From: Pardosa pseudoannulata
Lineage: Eukaryota; Arthropoda; Arachnida; Araneae; Lycosidae
NCBI GenBank assembly: GCA_032207245.1
Contig: CM063503.1
Coordinates: 61,986,340 to 62,050,339, forward strand
DNA length: 64,000 nucleotides
Reading direction: 5' to 3'
Shown here: in pieces, positions 23,273 to 35,368 of the stretch
Layout of the letters: every line of letters starts with the position of its first letter
Numbering within the stretch: position 1 is the stretch's first letter
The notes under the pieces: generated by a model
What the model was told of the DNA's origin: nothing
Seen by the model: only the letters and a program-made list of their open reading frames with translations
Database searches by the model: none
Translations under genes and position numbers: made by a program

Positions 23273-24946
23273 ATGGATGAATTTCTAAAGCTTAAAAATA
23301 AGCGTTCGACCTATAGAACACAATTAACTAAGTTGTTTGCCAAAATCGAAACTGCTCTTAACGATCAGAATTCTCAGTTAGAGACATTAGAAAGTGATTT
23401 AGAACTGTTATCAATTAAAGATTCTACTGTTAAAAAGTTAAATTCTGAAATAGAAAAATGTCTTAAACCCGAAGAAATGGAAACCGAAATTAATAAATGT
23501 TCGGAATATGATGATAAGGTAATTCTTTACAAAACGAAACTCAAGAAACGTATTAAACAATTGCAACCGGATAGTGATCAAAATAATTCTGTTGATAATA
23601 GTATTTTAAATTCATCAGAAGAAAGCAGAGTTCGTATCCCTTCAGATATAAAAACAGTTAAATTACCTAAACTTGTGATTTCGAAATATTACGGTGATCC
23701 TGACAAATATTTAGACTTTATGAACCAGTACGAAAATGCTATTCATAATAATTCATCATTAAGTGATATAGATAAGTTCAATTATTTAAAGTCGTTGCTA
23801 GGTGGAGTAGCAGCCAACGCTATAAGTGGATTTAGTTTAACCGCAAAGAATTATGCAGCTGCAATTGCACTTTTGAAACAACGCTTCGGAAATCAAGATA
23901 TGTTAATTCATGCGCATTTGAACAATTTATTGAATCTATCTCCTATTAAGAATATAACTGATATCCATGGATTGCGCAATTTGTACGATAAATCTGAAAC
24001 TCAAATTCGTAGCTTAGAAGCGTTAGGTGTCGCAGAAAATACCTACAGCTGTTTACTTTGTCCAATATTATTAAAATTGCTTCCTGGTGAATTAACTTTA
24101 GAATTTACACGTATGCAAGATAGTAATAAAAAATGGGATGTTCGAACTCTCATAAATTTTCTGCGAAAAGAAGTTGAATCTCGCGAAAGAGCATTTCAAA
24201 TACATAAACCGGAAATAAAATCATTAGAAATAAAACCTCAGAGGGATGTCAGATCTTTTGGAAGAAATTGGATTACTAATAAGTACAAGCGAAATATAAA
24301 CACGAATGGATCTAGAGCACCGGCTAGTCCGAATATCGCCTCCGCAACAGAATTAATTACATCAACAAATGGTTTATGCTTGTTCTGTTCTAAAATGCAT
24401 GGAAGTGAAACTTGTGATTCTTTAAATGTAAATGATAGAAGGGAATTTTGCAAGCGTTATTGGTTATGTTTTTTATGCTTGAAACCCCAGCACCGTTTAC
24501 AAGATTGTGTTCAGAAGAATTCTTTATCTTGCTCATTTTGCCGAGGATTACATAATGTTGCGCTTTGTTTTAAAAAGGAAAATGAAAAAATGAGGACTTT
24601 GAAATCTTCAAAAATTGATAATACGGTAACAAAACATGTTAACATTGAACAAGATAAAGGTGATTGTACGATTTCTAATCATGTAAACAATGAACAAAAC
24701 CAAATTTTATTGCAAACTTCTGCTGTTAAATTGGTTGGAAATTTATCAAGTAGAGTAATTCGCTGTCTTTATGATCCAGGTAGTCAAAGGTCATTCATTC
24801 GAAAAGACCTATCACGACAATTGTCTTTGAATAAAGTGGGTGAAGAGGAACTTTTTATTCATACTTTTGGTTCAAAAGCCCCAACTCGTTATAAAATGTG
24901 CTCGAGTTCAAGTAAAAACGAGAGCTGGAGAATTTATCCGACCTGA
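23273..24946 (+). CDS. BEL/Pao Gag with partial protease, ending at a deletion junction
   Basis: The 557-residue frame has a coiled-coil-like N-terminus (1-100), a DUF1759 Gag domain at about 130-310 (KLPKLVISKYYGDPDKYLDF near its start), and three zinc knuckles: C369-C372-H376-C381, C399-C402-H407-C412 and C420-C423-H427-C432. An aspartic protease start follows at 501-509, DPGSQRSFI, where the family has D-x-G-S. Gag packages the RNA and the protease would process the polyprotein. After about residue 543 the frame crosses a deletion and reads out-of-frame sequence to the stop, so protease is cut short. Gag itself has no stop or frameshift and could still be made. The first ATG at 23273 fits, with a leader of 180 bases after the LTR. 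Confidence 0.92.
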   Translation: MDEFLKLKNKRSTYRTQLTKLFAKIETALNDQNSQLETLESDLELLSIKDSTVKKLNSEIEKCLKPEEMETEINKCSEYDDKVILYKTKLKKRIKQLQPDSDQNNSVDNSILNSSEESRVRIPSDIKTVKLPKLVISKYYGDPDKYLDFMNQYENAIHNNSSLSDIDKFNYLKSLLGGVAANAISGFSLTAKNYAAAIALLKQRFGNQDMLIHAHLNNLLNLSPIKNITDIHGLRNLYDKSETQIRSLEALGVAENTYSCLLCPILLKLLPGELTLEFTRMQDSNKKWDVRTLINFLRKEVESRERAFQIHKPEIKSLEIKPQRDVRSFGRNWITNKYKRNINTNGSRAPASPNIASATELITSTNGLCLFCSKMHGSETCDSLNVNDRREFCKRYWLCFLCLKPQHRLQDCVQKNSLSCSFCRGLHNVALCFKKENEKMRTLKSSKIDNTVTKHVNIEQDKGDCTISNHVNNEQNQILLQTSAVKLVGNLSSRVIRCLYDPGSQRSFIRKDLSRQLSLNKVGEEELFIHTFGSKAPTRYKMCSSSSKNESWRIYPT

Positions 24947-24986
24947 CAAGAAACTATATCCTCTTGAACTTTCTTCACTTACTTGA
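24906..24986 (+). pseudogene. Remnant of the C-terminus of BEL/Pao Pol (DUF5641 end)
   Basis: In the frame one base over from Gag, this segment reads TRAGEFIRPDKKLYPLEL and stops at 24984-24986. The pattern G-x-x-x-R-P-x-x-K-L-x-P-L is the usual last block of BEL/Pao Pol polyproteins. It therefore marks the 3' side of an internal deletion that joined the protease start to the last codons of Pol out of frame. Confidence 0.8.
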
Positions 24987-25093
24987 ACTCATTTAATTCG
25001 TAATTCATTTAGTATTCATTTAGTATTTTTGTTTATTTTAGTACTGTTTTATATTGTTTTGATTTTTATTTACGATGATTTAACTTAAAAATC

Positions 25094-25107
25094 AAAAGGT
25101 GGGAGAA
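25094..25107 (+). other. Polypurine tract
   Basis: AAAAGGTGGGAGAA directly precedes the 3' LTR; one T interrupts the purines. This is the expected plus-strand primer position. Confidence 0.75.
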
Positions 25108-25271
25108 TGTCGCGAGCTCGGCTGTTTTTTGTTTTCCCGCCGGTGGCAACGAAAAGAGAGTTGGAAAAAGAAAATAAAGGTTGTTGCTGATGTTGAAGTT
25201 TGTGGTCGAATGTTTAATTTTTTTGAATACTAATTTGCTCTCCCAAAGACTATTTTTTTGAGAATAGAACA
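25108..25271 (+). repeat. 3' LTR of the BEL/Pao element
   Basis: TGTCGCGAGCTCGGC to GAGAATAGAACA, followed by the target duplication CATGC at 25272-25276. Confidence 0.93.
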
Positions 25272-25276
25272 CATGC

Positions 25277-28200
25277 TTACAGTGGGATATGAATCTAGAA
25301 ACTCTGCTACTTATCAGGCCATTGTTTAATAAGTCTAGGGTAACATTCTAGCAAGTTGGCACAAAATTATGGAGCAACAGTAGATACTCATTATATTTCT
25401 ATTATATCTAACATGCTAGAACACTGTATAGTGTTTAGATGTATGATGAGCCAGGAGATTCTCTTCTTTCACAGTTACATAGATTTTACCAGAAAATTGT
25501 AGGTAATAACAGTAAGGAGCAAAGTGACTAGATTCAACAATGTTATTGGAATACAAAGATATAACAGCTACTGAAATATAATTATAGTGTAAGTCTGCTG
25601 CCAGTTACTTTACTGAGAAGCTCAGTAAGTGATTCTTTATAGAGAAGCTGTATCAAGAGCTTTAAGATGAGGAAAATGAAATATAAGCCAATACTCAAAG
25701 AGTGTATGATTAAGAAGCATTTTCCTGTTTATATTTTAAGATTTACTCATTTATTTTTTATAGATATGCTATGTCCTGCTTGTATTGTAGTTTATAAAGA
25801 ATCACCTTGTGGCAAAACTGTGGGTGATAGGGGAAATATGGAGGTGAGATATAGATTCAACATAAAACATGAAATTCTGCTTTTAATGTTAAAAAAGATA
25901 TTTAAAGCTGTTGTCTATTGGCCTGTGTAATTTTTTGGACCATTGTACAGAAGAAAGCACACTTTTTTATTGCTACTTTGTGTTTTAAAATTAGATTTTA
26001 TACCCAGAATTCTAACATACTTGCACTTTTTAGCAATTTTTTGTTAAGAACATATTAAAGGAAAAAAAATATCAGTTACATTGCAATATATGAACAGTGA
26101 TATTTCAAAACTTTGGAAATTCAAAATTGCTATTCATTTTGCCTGCTGTAGTATTAACACTATAATGTAGGGATTTTATTCTGAAATTTACATGTTTTGC
26201 AAAACTTGTTACTAATTGTACCTGCAATTATATTTGATATCTCTTCAGATAGGGAATACTAAATATTGATCTAATCTCTGCTAAAGGTGAAGTTTCTTTT
26301 GCAGTGCTTCTATGAAACTGTCAGATTCTTTTAAAGTTTATAAACTATTATCAGTACAACTGTATTGTTTTCTTATTTATCAAAACTATGCACAATTATT
26401 ATATTCCACTATGTTCACCATGTTGGGATTTCAGAATTTTAGAAAGATTGTGTACTTTTTGAGGATAAATATATGGATTACTTTTTATGTTTTTTTTAAA
26501 TCTGTACTTATTTATTTTAGAAAAATTTATATGTAATATTAGGTTCATTTTCTATTTAATTTTTTATTGTGTGGGAAAGTAAGATAATCTTTTATATCTT
26601 ATATTTTTGTGAGTTAAATATTTTTGTCTAAAATTAAAATTTTGTCTCATTTTATTGAGTGAATTAGTAGTTAGTGTGGTCCAAGTATATATTAATTTTA
26701 TATTTAAATTTGTTTTCAAATAAATAATGTTATGCATATATATATTGAACAAGATATTAACCTGGCAGTGCATCTACATATAATGTATATCCTATTGGAA
26801 GAAACTAAATTGGTGGGAAGAGTTAAAATTTTTATTTAGTGATGAAAGTGTTATTAAATGTTACATTAAACTACTGTGTGCATGTTTCAATGTATAATCA
26901 TATATCAGTTTGAATGTGTTGTATACAAACATGTGGTCAGTATTACATTTGTACATATATACATACATATATATATATGTATATATATATGTATATATAT
27001 GTATATGTATATATATATGTATATGTATGTATATATATATATATTACACACACACACATAGGTATGAACATAAAAAGCTGTTGAATTTACATAGTTACAC
27101 TAAATGCTTTGTAAATGTTAAACATAAATGAGGTTATTGTGTGCCTCAATTTTACAATACGAGTGAAATCCTAAATTGTTTAAGTTTTGTGACAAAACAA
27201 AATGGATTATAACATGCATATTTGTACAGATAACATTTTCAAAACATGTGATTGGGATTTATTTATTTTTTTTTTCAGTATAGTTATTGCCATCATTCAG
27301 TTTCCTATTTTTTTTTTTTAAGTATTTCCTTAATGTAGAAAAATGGAAAAGTGCAGCAAATTTTAAAGAATTGCCACATTTGTTTTTGGTGGAGCTTTAT
27401 TTTATAAAACATTTAATGGTAATAGGAATTGTGATTGGTAAGTAATTGGGCTGCTGAAAGTTTAAATAATTATTTAAAGGTAGGTTTTACCCTGTTGTGG
27501 GCTTTGGTAAGATTGCTTCCTACCTGCATGATCTTACAACATACCTGGGGAAAGCTCAAAACCCAATATAGATCAGCTAACATTCCTTATAGCATTAGCT
27601 TTACAGTTAATAGATGAATATTCATCAAGAGAAAGGAAAGGTTCTTTTGGTAATTTCAAAGCAAAGAAGTGTGGTTCTGTATGGTATGTGCTCAGCCAGT
27701 GTTTGAAATCCCATGTTGAAGCTAGTGTTTCATTATAAGGGATACAGAAAATGTAACATAAAGGTACAACATAAGAGGATGTGCTACATATGGACAAAAT
27801 GTGATGCTCTGTAGTGCATTGTAACATGCTTCTCATCTTTCCATGGCAAGTAATCAACTCAAATATTCTGTATGACTAAATGGTTCCTTGAAAGGCATAT
27901 TTTTCATCACTAGAATTTAAATGTAAACAAAATTCGGCAGTATAAAATGTAGTTCCTTAAGTGCTATTGTTTAATTGATAATAAAATACAAGAAACTGGG
28001 AGGAATCCAAAAGAGAAATGGCGTATAAAAGGGTTAAGTAATATGTATATATTTCATTTATAGGCTGAAAGTTATAGAAAATCTTAAATTATTGAACTTT
28101 AAGACTTTTTAGTTATCTTAAAATGAAAATTTGTTAAGTAATTCATTGCAAAAACTAACATATTAATTATTTCAATCAGTCTTTTATATTTCCTTTATAG

Positions 28201-29711
28201 CTATTATCATTAAATTTTTAAAAATTTACTTTAAATGTGACAAAATTGAAAGTACATTAAATCTGAGTCCCACATTTGTTATTGGTAGGGTTTTGTCTTA
28301 TTCATAAAACTTTTAATGCTAACTGGCATCTTTAATATTGATTGTTGCTGAAACTCCCCATGTTAAATAATTTATATGAATATATTAGTGTGACATTTAA
28401 AAGTTTACAACTATATTCTTCTTGATAAAATTTTTTAATTTACTTTCTTTGATGTCTTCCACATGTATACAATATATTTAATATCCAGGTATAGTTACAT
28501 TCAAGATAAACATCTTTCATAGGTATCTTAGGAAAAAATGATTGATTGAATGAAATACTTTGTATATTTATCACTTATTTATTTTTCTGTATACTCTTAT
28601 TATTTTGAGATTAAGTGCTGATATAGGTTGAAGAATTTATCCTTTAAAGTTTTTAATTGGGTATCATTATGTCTAGGCAAGTAACATCTAATTTGGAATG
28701 TGTATTACTAGACTTCATACATGTGAAACAATTACTTTAAACATACTAACACTTAATACATAACAATTTCTTTTCTTTTATTTATTTATTCACTTAATAC
28801 CTATTTCTTTTATTTATTTTATTCACTTAGTACATACCTATTTCTTTTATTTCTATTTTAACTTATTACCCATCACATTTTTACTCATACATTACGAGTC
28901 ACTTGACTGGTTATGATATGTTTAGTGTTAAGCATATGAGTCTGTAGAAAATATAGAACAGAAATCCTGGATCCTTCTAATACTGAAGTTGGATACAAAA
29001 ATGTCCCACTGAGCACCAAAGCAATTTAAAAATTTTTTTTAATTTATAATGTTAGTTCTTATTAAATATTGACATTTAATTTATTAATGCTAACTCATTT
29101 AATTTACATTTATAAACATATAAAGTATCTATGCATTGAGATTTTAACAGGAATAAATTAATTTTATTCCATAGTAAGAATTTGGGGGTGGAGAGGAGAT
29201 ATGGATGTTTAACGTATATAAAATAGTGTTATCCTAGTAAGTACTTGGGGGTTAAGGGGTACTCTCATATGTAAATATCTTCCCATCTCAGTTAAGATTG
29301 CATATGGGGGGAAGTGGGAGGTAGTTTGAAATGGTATGGTAAATTTCTTTTAACATGAGGAGGAATTACATAGACAATTTCTTAAGAGAAATAGACAGTT
29401 GAAAACATTTTATTGTGTACACCTTCACATCTCTTGAAATTATGAATTACTTTTTATCATTTTTTTTTGTGATTAAACACATAACTAATATTACTTGGAT
29501 TAAATTTTACTCTATCATCTGGAAGCAAATATATTTCATCAAAAATTTTATCCATAGTTAAGTACATTTTCTTAAAAAAGCAATCCGCTTACCTTGAAAT
29601 TTTACATAATTACCAAAACATTTATATTTAATATTGTGAACTTTTTTTTATTACTGATTATTTTTTTAAATATATAAACTAACTTCGTGGAACTAGTCTG
29701 ATTCATAGACT
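25277..29711. other. Long intergenic stretch without recognisable genes
   Basis: AT-rich sequence with small chance frames only. A compound TA/CA microsatellite lies at 26951-27060. At 28770-28865 a word around TTTCTTTTATTTATTT-CACTTA-TAC repeats about three times. I see no transposon ends or host exons. Confidence 0.45.
26951..27060. repeat. Compound (TA)/(TG)/(CA) microsatellite
   Basis: TATG and TA repeats followed by a short ACAC run. Apparent reading frames rich in I, Y, M and V come from the repeat. Confidence 0.95.
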
Positions 29712-30122
29712 AACTTCATAGACCTAGTCTGTAAAATACAGCCTGTTTTTGACATTTTTTATAGCTATTAAAAAATAGTAAACATTATATCATAAAATTT
29801 TAGGTTGACTGAGAGCATTTTATCTCTTTATGCACTGATATAAAATTAAGAATTTGCAATTGTAGTAGAGTTTACACAAAATGTACCTAAAGCCAAAAAA
29901 AAAAAAAATGAATAAAATTAACTTCATAGACCTAGTCTGTAAAATACAGCCTGTTTTTGACATTTTTTATAGCTATAAAAAAATAATAAACACTATATCA
30001 TAAAATTTTAGGTTGACTGAGAGCATTTTATCTCTATGCACTGATATAAAATTAAGAATTTGCAATTGTAGTAGAGTTTACACAAAGTGTACCTAAAGCC
30101 CCCCCAAAAAATGAATAAAATT
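29712..30122 (+). repeat. Tandem duplication, two copies of about 208 bp
   Basis: The stretch beginning AACTTCATAGACCTAGTCTG at 29712 repeats from 29920 with nearly the same sequence. Each copy ends in an A or C homopolymer followed by AATGAATAAAATT. The main differences are in the homopolymer and a few small indels, so the duplication is young. No coding content. Confidence 0.93.
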
Positions 30123-32318
30123 TTATATTACTGAATGTTATTAAAATATTCCTAACTCCCATTCATTTTGTGACATCAAGTTTGTATTGTCTAACAGCTT
30201 TTTTTACTACCTTGTATGAACCTAAAGGAAGTATTGTGAGAAATTTCAGTGTTCAGATTTCTACAGAGATTAATTTTGACTATTCCTAAATTAATTTTGA
30301 TATGTTTCAGCATTATGTCTGTTCAAGGAAGTTTTAAAATTTAATGCATTTTGACTGTGTCTGAATGAATACATTGTGACTGAAGTGGCTGTAGCAATCC
30401 TTTAAACTCTGACCCATGTGCATTGTGAATGGTGGGAAGCATTTTTCAAGGGTTATACTTTATGCTTTCTTGAGATCTTGCCAACAGTAATGTTGAATTC
30501 ATATAATAATTTGTTGCCATGTGCTTTCTCTGTGGATGACTTATTTACTGAGTTCATATTTTATTTCATGAAAAATGAACCCATCCTACTGTTGCAATAT
30601 TTGTGTAAAACTTCTCAGTAGGAAAGATAATATTAACAAAACATTAAAGAAATGCTCACAAATGTGAATCAGAGCCTAGAAAGTTTGTAAATTGTCCATC
30701 ATATGACAAAAAATTTGGATTCCGTAAACATTTAAGAGAGAGCATATCATAGATGAGTATCATATCCAGATTGAAATTAAAGAATTTGAATTTCTTGATT
30801 TTGATAGTAAGTTTCATCATATGGGGGAGAGTAGGGATAAAAGGAACAGTTCTAACAGAAATATTTTTTACACATTATTTTCTATTAGTACAGTATTGTA
30901 AGTTTCAGAGTAACAAACTGAAACATTTTGACATTTTTAAAAATATAAACTTAATGGTAATTATAAAAATGTAAGTTTTAAAAAATAATTACGCTAGTAA
31001 TAAAAATGCCACATTCCTCCCTTACAGGAGGCAGGGATGAGACATGGTTTTAAGAGTTAAAATAGATGCATAATTTTTAAAAATTATGAAAATTGGCAAA
31101 GAATGTGTATCACCCATATATATGATTTATTGATTATTGATAACATCTAATTATCTTACTTAATACTTTAATAAATTTTCATTAAACAAAAATATTCAGT
31201 TGAGTTGATACCAAAGAGTTTGGGAATTATTTTAAAACTTACTACTCAGGAAGAGCAGAAGTTTGGGTATATTGCTCATGGCTAAGTTTAGGATCGAAAA
31301 ACTACCAGACATTTAGAATTGATGCATAAAACTCGTAAGCGTTTTTATCTAGAAGGAAAAAAAGTTAAAAGAATAGATAAATTTTCATTGTATTAAAATA
31401 TGGGAGAGATCTTTCAAAGAGAAATTTTACAAAAAATATTGATATGCATAGAATAACTAAAATATGAGAGCCATGTAACAAGTCATACAATCACACCAAT
31501 ATAATAACCAAAATAAATAATGAGTGAAGTGAAATCAACAACAACAACAAAAAACTAGATCAGGAGCAATATTATTACTCTTAAGAAAATTGAGCATCCA
31601 GTCATGCAATGTGAATTGATCTGCACAATTTGCAAAGTGTGCATTCATATGTTTCAATGCACATGTGTGAACAATTAAATATATTACAACATATGTAAAC
31701 ATTCATGCATGTATACAGTTATATGAGAAACTCCTAAATGAACAAACAACAGATACTGCAAACAGAAGCGGTGAAAAAGAAATAGCTAATATTTTGCAAC
31801 TATTAATTTCAATAGTATCCAGCAACCAGAAACAGACAACCACTTTTCTGTAAAAAAGCCAAAAATTAATATTCTTGAAAATGTTCTTAAAGGATATGAA
31901 ATATGCTCTAAAATTAGTAAAGAACTAAAAAAAAAAAAAGAAAATATAGATAATGTATTATAATTAAGCAACAAAAATAAAGATGTAAATTTAAAAATTC
32001 ATGACAATAATTAAAATGAACTGCCTAGTAAGAAAATTAAACCCCAAACCAACTCCACAAAGAAGGAAAAGAAATCTAATCCCAGTTTAACTGTCAAAAC
32101 CTTTAGAGTATAAAAAAAAAAATTTTTTTTTTTTGAAAGTCTCACATATATAAACAAAGAAGTGCTGTATGTACATTCTACTATTGATCATACATATCAA
32201 TATTGCTAACAAAATTTTGTTTTCTTGATGTTTGAATTTTATATTGCAACATGAAGTTTATATTTTTGTATAAAAGTTTACTAGTTACTTCCTACATTTT
32301 ACTCCCCCCCCATATATA
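30123..32318. other. Intergenic sequence without recognisable features
   Basis: AT-rich with chance frames only. A run of A-rich lysine-coding sequence near 31750-32100 (+) looks like decayed sequence, but no family is recognisable. Confidence 0.4.
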
Positions 32319-32326
32319 TGTGTGTG

Positions 32327-32942
32327 CAGGGCCTGATTATCGCACGGCACTTGCGGCACGTGCCCTGGGCACAAAAATTTAGTCGAGTGCTTGAAACACA
32401 TATTAAGTGGGGGAAAAAATTGCAAACATACGCTACCATCGTTAAGTTTTAATAAATTATTGTACGAGGTAATTGTGTTTGTGATGAGCTCTATTGCGTC
32501 CTATTTACTTTAATTTTACTGTTAATTCCCTCAACGAACGCGGTGCTCTTTTTATCCTATGGGTTATTGCATATAAGACATTATTAGCAACGTACCACTA
32601 TAAACCATTAAATCATCTCATCAATTTAAATTATTTTTAATTCTAGTATTATTTATTTTCTGCACCACAGAGCTTGTGAGTGTGACAAGGTAAAAGTAAA
32701 AAAAAGTGGGTCACTCTAGGTCTTTAAAAGTCCTTAATTTTTAGCATGGCTAAACAGAGATAATAATGCTAACGTAAAATGAAAATTTGGTGTTCTTGAT
32801 TTTGAATATTACTTTAATGCCAATTTCTTAAATCTGTTTGCTAATTCAATGTTATAATTTTTATATGACTGTAATTATGATAATTTGTCGCTATAAATTT
32901 GCATGGGGGTGGAGGGCACAAAAGTAACTTAGTCGGGCCCTG
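32327..32942. mobile_element. Non-autonomous hAT element with 8-bp target duplication
   Basis: Begins CAGGGCCTGATTATCGCACG and ends TAGTCGGGCCCTG. Both flanks are TGTGTGTG (32319-32326 and 32943-32950), consistent with an 8-bp duplication, though a repeat target weakens that evidence. The second inner end word GGGCACAAAA / GGGCACAAAAGT occurs at both sides. 616 bp without transposase coding. Confidence 0.75.
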
Positions 32943-33339
32943 TGTGTGTGTATTTACTTATTTTAGTTCTGAATTATTTAAGTTGCAGTTATAATTGAGA
33001 TTAAAAAAAAAACATTAATAGATAAAAGAAAAGAAACTGGATTTTACACACGTACACACATTTTATTAAATCCTGCGGGCAATGTAAAAAACACTGTGGA
33101 CAGTTAAAAATGCTCCTCATGATAAATGTACATTGTACAAGCAAAATAGGGCACTGGAGGAATTACTTCTTAATTTGAAACAAAAATTTCGAAGAAAAGA
33201 GATGGCAAATAAAATAATACTTAATTTTAATTTTTAAACTTTCTTTACGCATACATACGTACATACATACAGATATATACTAAATTTTAAGTATTTCAAC
33301 TAAGTACAATGTAAAAATGACTAATAAAATATTGATTAA

Positions 33340-33766
33340 CACTTTGACTGCCATGGCTATCATATGTGATATCCAGTGATATTTCCGTTGAGACACTGGC
33401 TATCCGATATGATAGCCATGGTGTTTTAACACTTCAGGCCATGGCTATCAAAGATGTTATCAGTTACATGAAAATCGTATTGGAGTTTGATTGTTGGGCT
33501 CCCTACGATGTGTTAGGTATACGTGGTTTGCGCAAATTGGTATATGGGACGATTTTATGAGCTAAGTTTTATGAAAAATTAAATATTTGGAACATGCAAC
33601 AAAAAAGGGAATATATATAAATAGAGAGAGTTTGTTTTAAAATATTGTTTGTTTTGAAATATTGTTTTTATATACAGTTTTATGTTGAAAAAAATACAAA
33701 TTACACACAAAAAAAAAGTTTGACCCCGTTGTGAACATTTGCAATTTTGGCTTGGCAGTCAAAGTG
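33340..33766. mobile_element. piggyBac-type MITE, 427 bp
   Basis: TTAA (33336-33339), terminus CACTTTGACTGCCA, inverted terminus TGGCAGTCAAAGTG and TTAA (33767-33770) give exact inverted repeats with the piggyBac target. A short inner inverted word, TGGCTATCATATG...CATATGATAGCCA-like, recurs. The same ends bound the larger element at 40652-42243. An open frame inside is shared by both copies but shows no transposase likeness. Confidence 0.9.
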
Positions 33767-33885
33767 TTAAAATGGAATTCGGTTTCAGGTACATTTTCTA
33801 TTTCTTATAGTTTAGCATGGAACTTTGTACTACGGTTACGCTATGGTTTCTTGAGTCCCTCCCTAAGGCAAAATCCTGGGTACGC

Positions 33886-33986
<101 letters not shown>

Positions 33987-33995
33987 GCCATGGTG

Positions 33996-34215
33996 TGCCA
34001 TTCAGCAAAGTTGCCGATCGCATAACTGGAAGATTGTGAGTTCAAGGCTCGTGTCGTTCAAAGATCCACTGTGTTCATTAATGGCGGATGGGGCACATAA
34101 ATTAAGCTCGTGGCTGCAATGTCCTCCAAATTTTAACGATATCTCTAGAGGGGACAAGCCAAGCCTGGGGGGTCTTATGTTTGGTCCCTGTTCCTAAAAT
34201 AGAAGAATCCAGCGG
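33996..34215 (+). mobile_element. tRNA-derived SINE (family B), second copy
   Basis: Shares with 16738 and 40308 the order GTAACTGAAAGATTGTG-like, TTCAAAGATCC, GTTCATTAATGGCG, GGGGCACATAAA, GATATCTCTAGAGG and CAAGCCAAGCCTGGGG, then TTTGGTCCCTG. The head is truncated or diverged where it meets the microsatellite. Confidence 0.8.
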
Positions 34216-34524
34216 AGGCAATGTTACTTGCGTCAATAGAGTGCCATAAGCTACACGTGCTTCTTGGGTGGTGCTTAATGAGTAACAGCTTCACAGTCGT
34301 GTTTGTCATAAAGATATCTGTATTGCCAGCTGCACTGGACTACACACACACATATATAAAAGAAATTAACATTAAAATCCCCTATATAATAATAGCTAAA
34401 GTTAACCGCCTGTCCTCGAATTTATGAAGCGGTTGTACCTGGAATGGATAGAGGCATCTATATTGGATTCTTGATGAGTTAGGATTAGCAGCTTTCGAAA
34501 TCCCTCCCTTCGCCCGTTTTCTAG

Positions 34525-34960
34525 CATTTAATGACATTATTTCAAGCCCTATTTTTCCCGGTTAAGAGTAGGCTATTAAATTTATCAATTTATTACATAA
34601 TAAATAGCTAAAAATAACATTATTTTCTAGCATTAAGACGTCATTCTTTTAAACATCTCATTTAATCATTTCTTATTTTAAATTATTTAAACATCGTCTG
34701 CATTATTATCATACGTTTTATCACTGAATTTAGATATCATGTAAATAATTCCATAATTTCAAGCCCTTTTTTCCCCTGTTAAGAACATTTTATCAATTTA
34801 TCACGTAACAATTAGATAAAAATAATTTTTTTCTAGCATTATGACGTCATTCCTTTAACCATCTCATTTAATCATTTCTTATTTTAAATTATTTAAATAT
34901 CGTCTGTATTATTTTCATACGTTTTATCACTGAACTTAGATATTACGTAAGTAATTTTCT
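34525..34960 (+). repeat. Tandem duplication with period of about 217 bp
   Basis: TTTCAAGCCC, TTTATCAATTTAT, TTCTAGCATTA-GACGTCATTC, ATTTAATCATTTCTTATTTT and CATACGTTTTATCACTGAA occur in the same order in two neighbouring copies with moderate divergence. No known element recognised. Confidence 0.85.
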
Positions 34961-35368
34961 TTTATATTTGGCTTAAATAATAAATTAGGTACATGTGTGA
35001 TAATTTTAAATTTAGTCATCGATTATTTTTTGTTGCAGTAAAAATGTTATCACTGGTATTAACAACAAATTCTATCTACCTCCAGGTTGTAGTGGAAATG
35101 ATCGTTTCATTCCTTTACTTCCATTAATTACTTTGTCAAAAAAAATTGGGAAGAACTTAACTATAATTTCGACTTCACTAAGAAAACTTTGAATTATATT
35201 TCTTAATGAATTCAACTTGATTCTAACTGCACTCACAGTATCGGGAGACTTTAGAGGAGTATGAAGATAAACAAATTATTGAGCGTGTACCAGATAATTC
35301 TCAGCCAAAAAACAAACCATTTTTTACCTGCCTGCCTCATTTACGAATCTGGAAAAGACAGCTTTTAC

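Larger units (their letters stand above)
22933..25271 (+). mobile_element. BEL/Pao LTR retrotransposon, internally deleted (2.34 kb)
   Basis: Two LTRs of 160 and 164 bp in direct orientation, a primer-binding-like site, a gag reading frame with the start of the protease, a short remnant of the very end of Pol, a polypurine tract and a 5-bp target duplication are all present. Reverse transcriptase, RNase H and most of integrase are missing. The LTRs differ by a few substitutions and small indels, so insertion is fairly recent. As it lacks Pol, this copy could move only with enzymes from a complete relative. Confidence 0.93.

Noticed and set aside
33366..33560. A 64-residue frame repeated at 40678-40872
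   Set aside because: Its repetition is explained by the shared piggyBac-type element, and it has no transposase or other motif.
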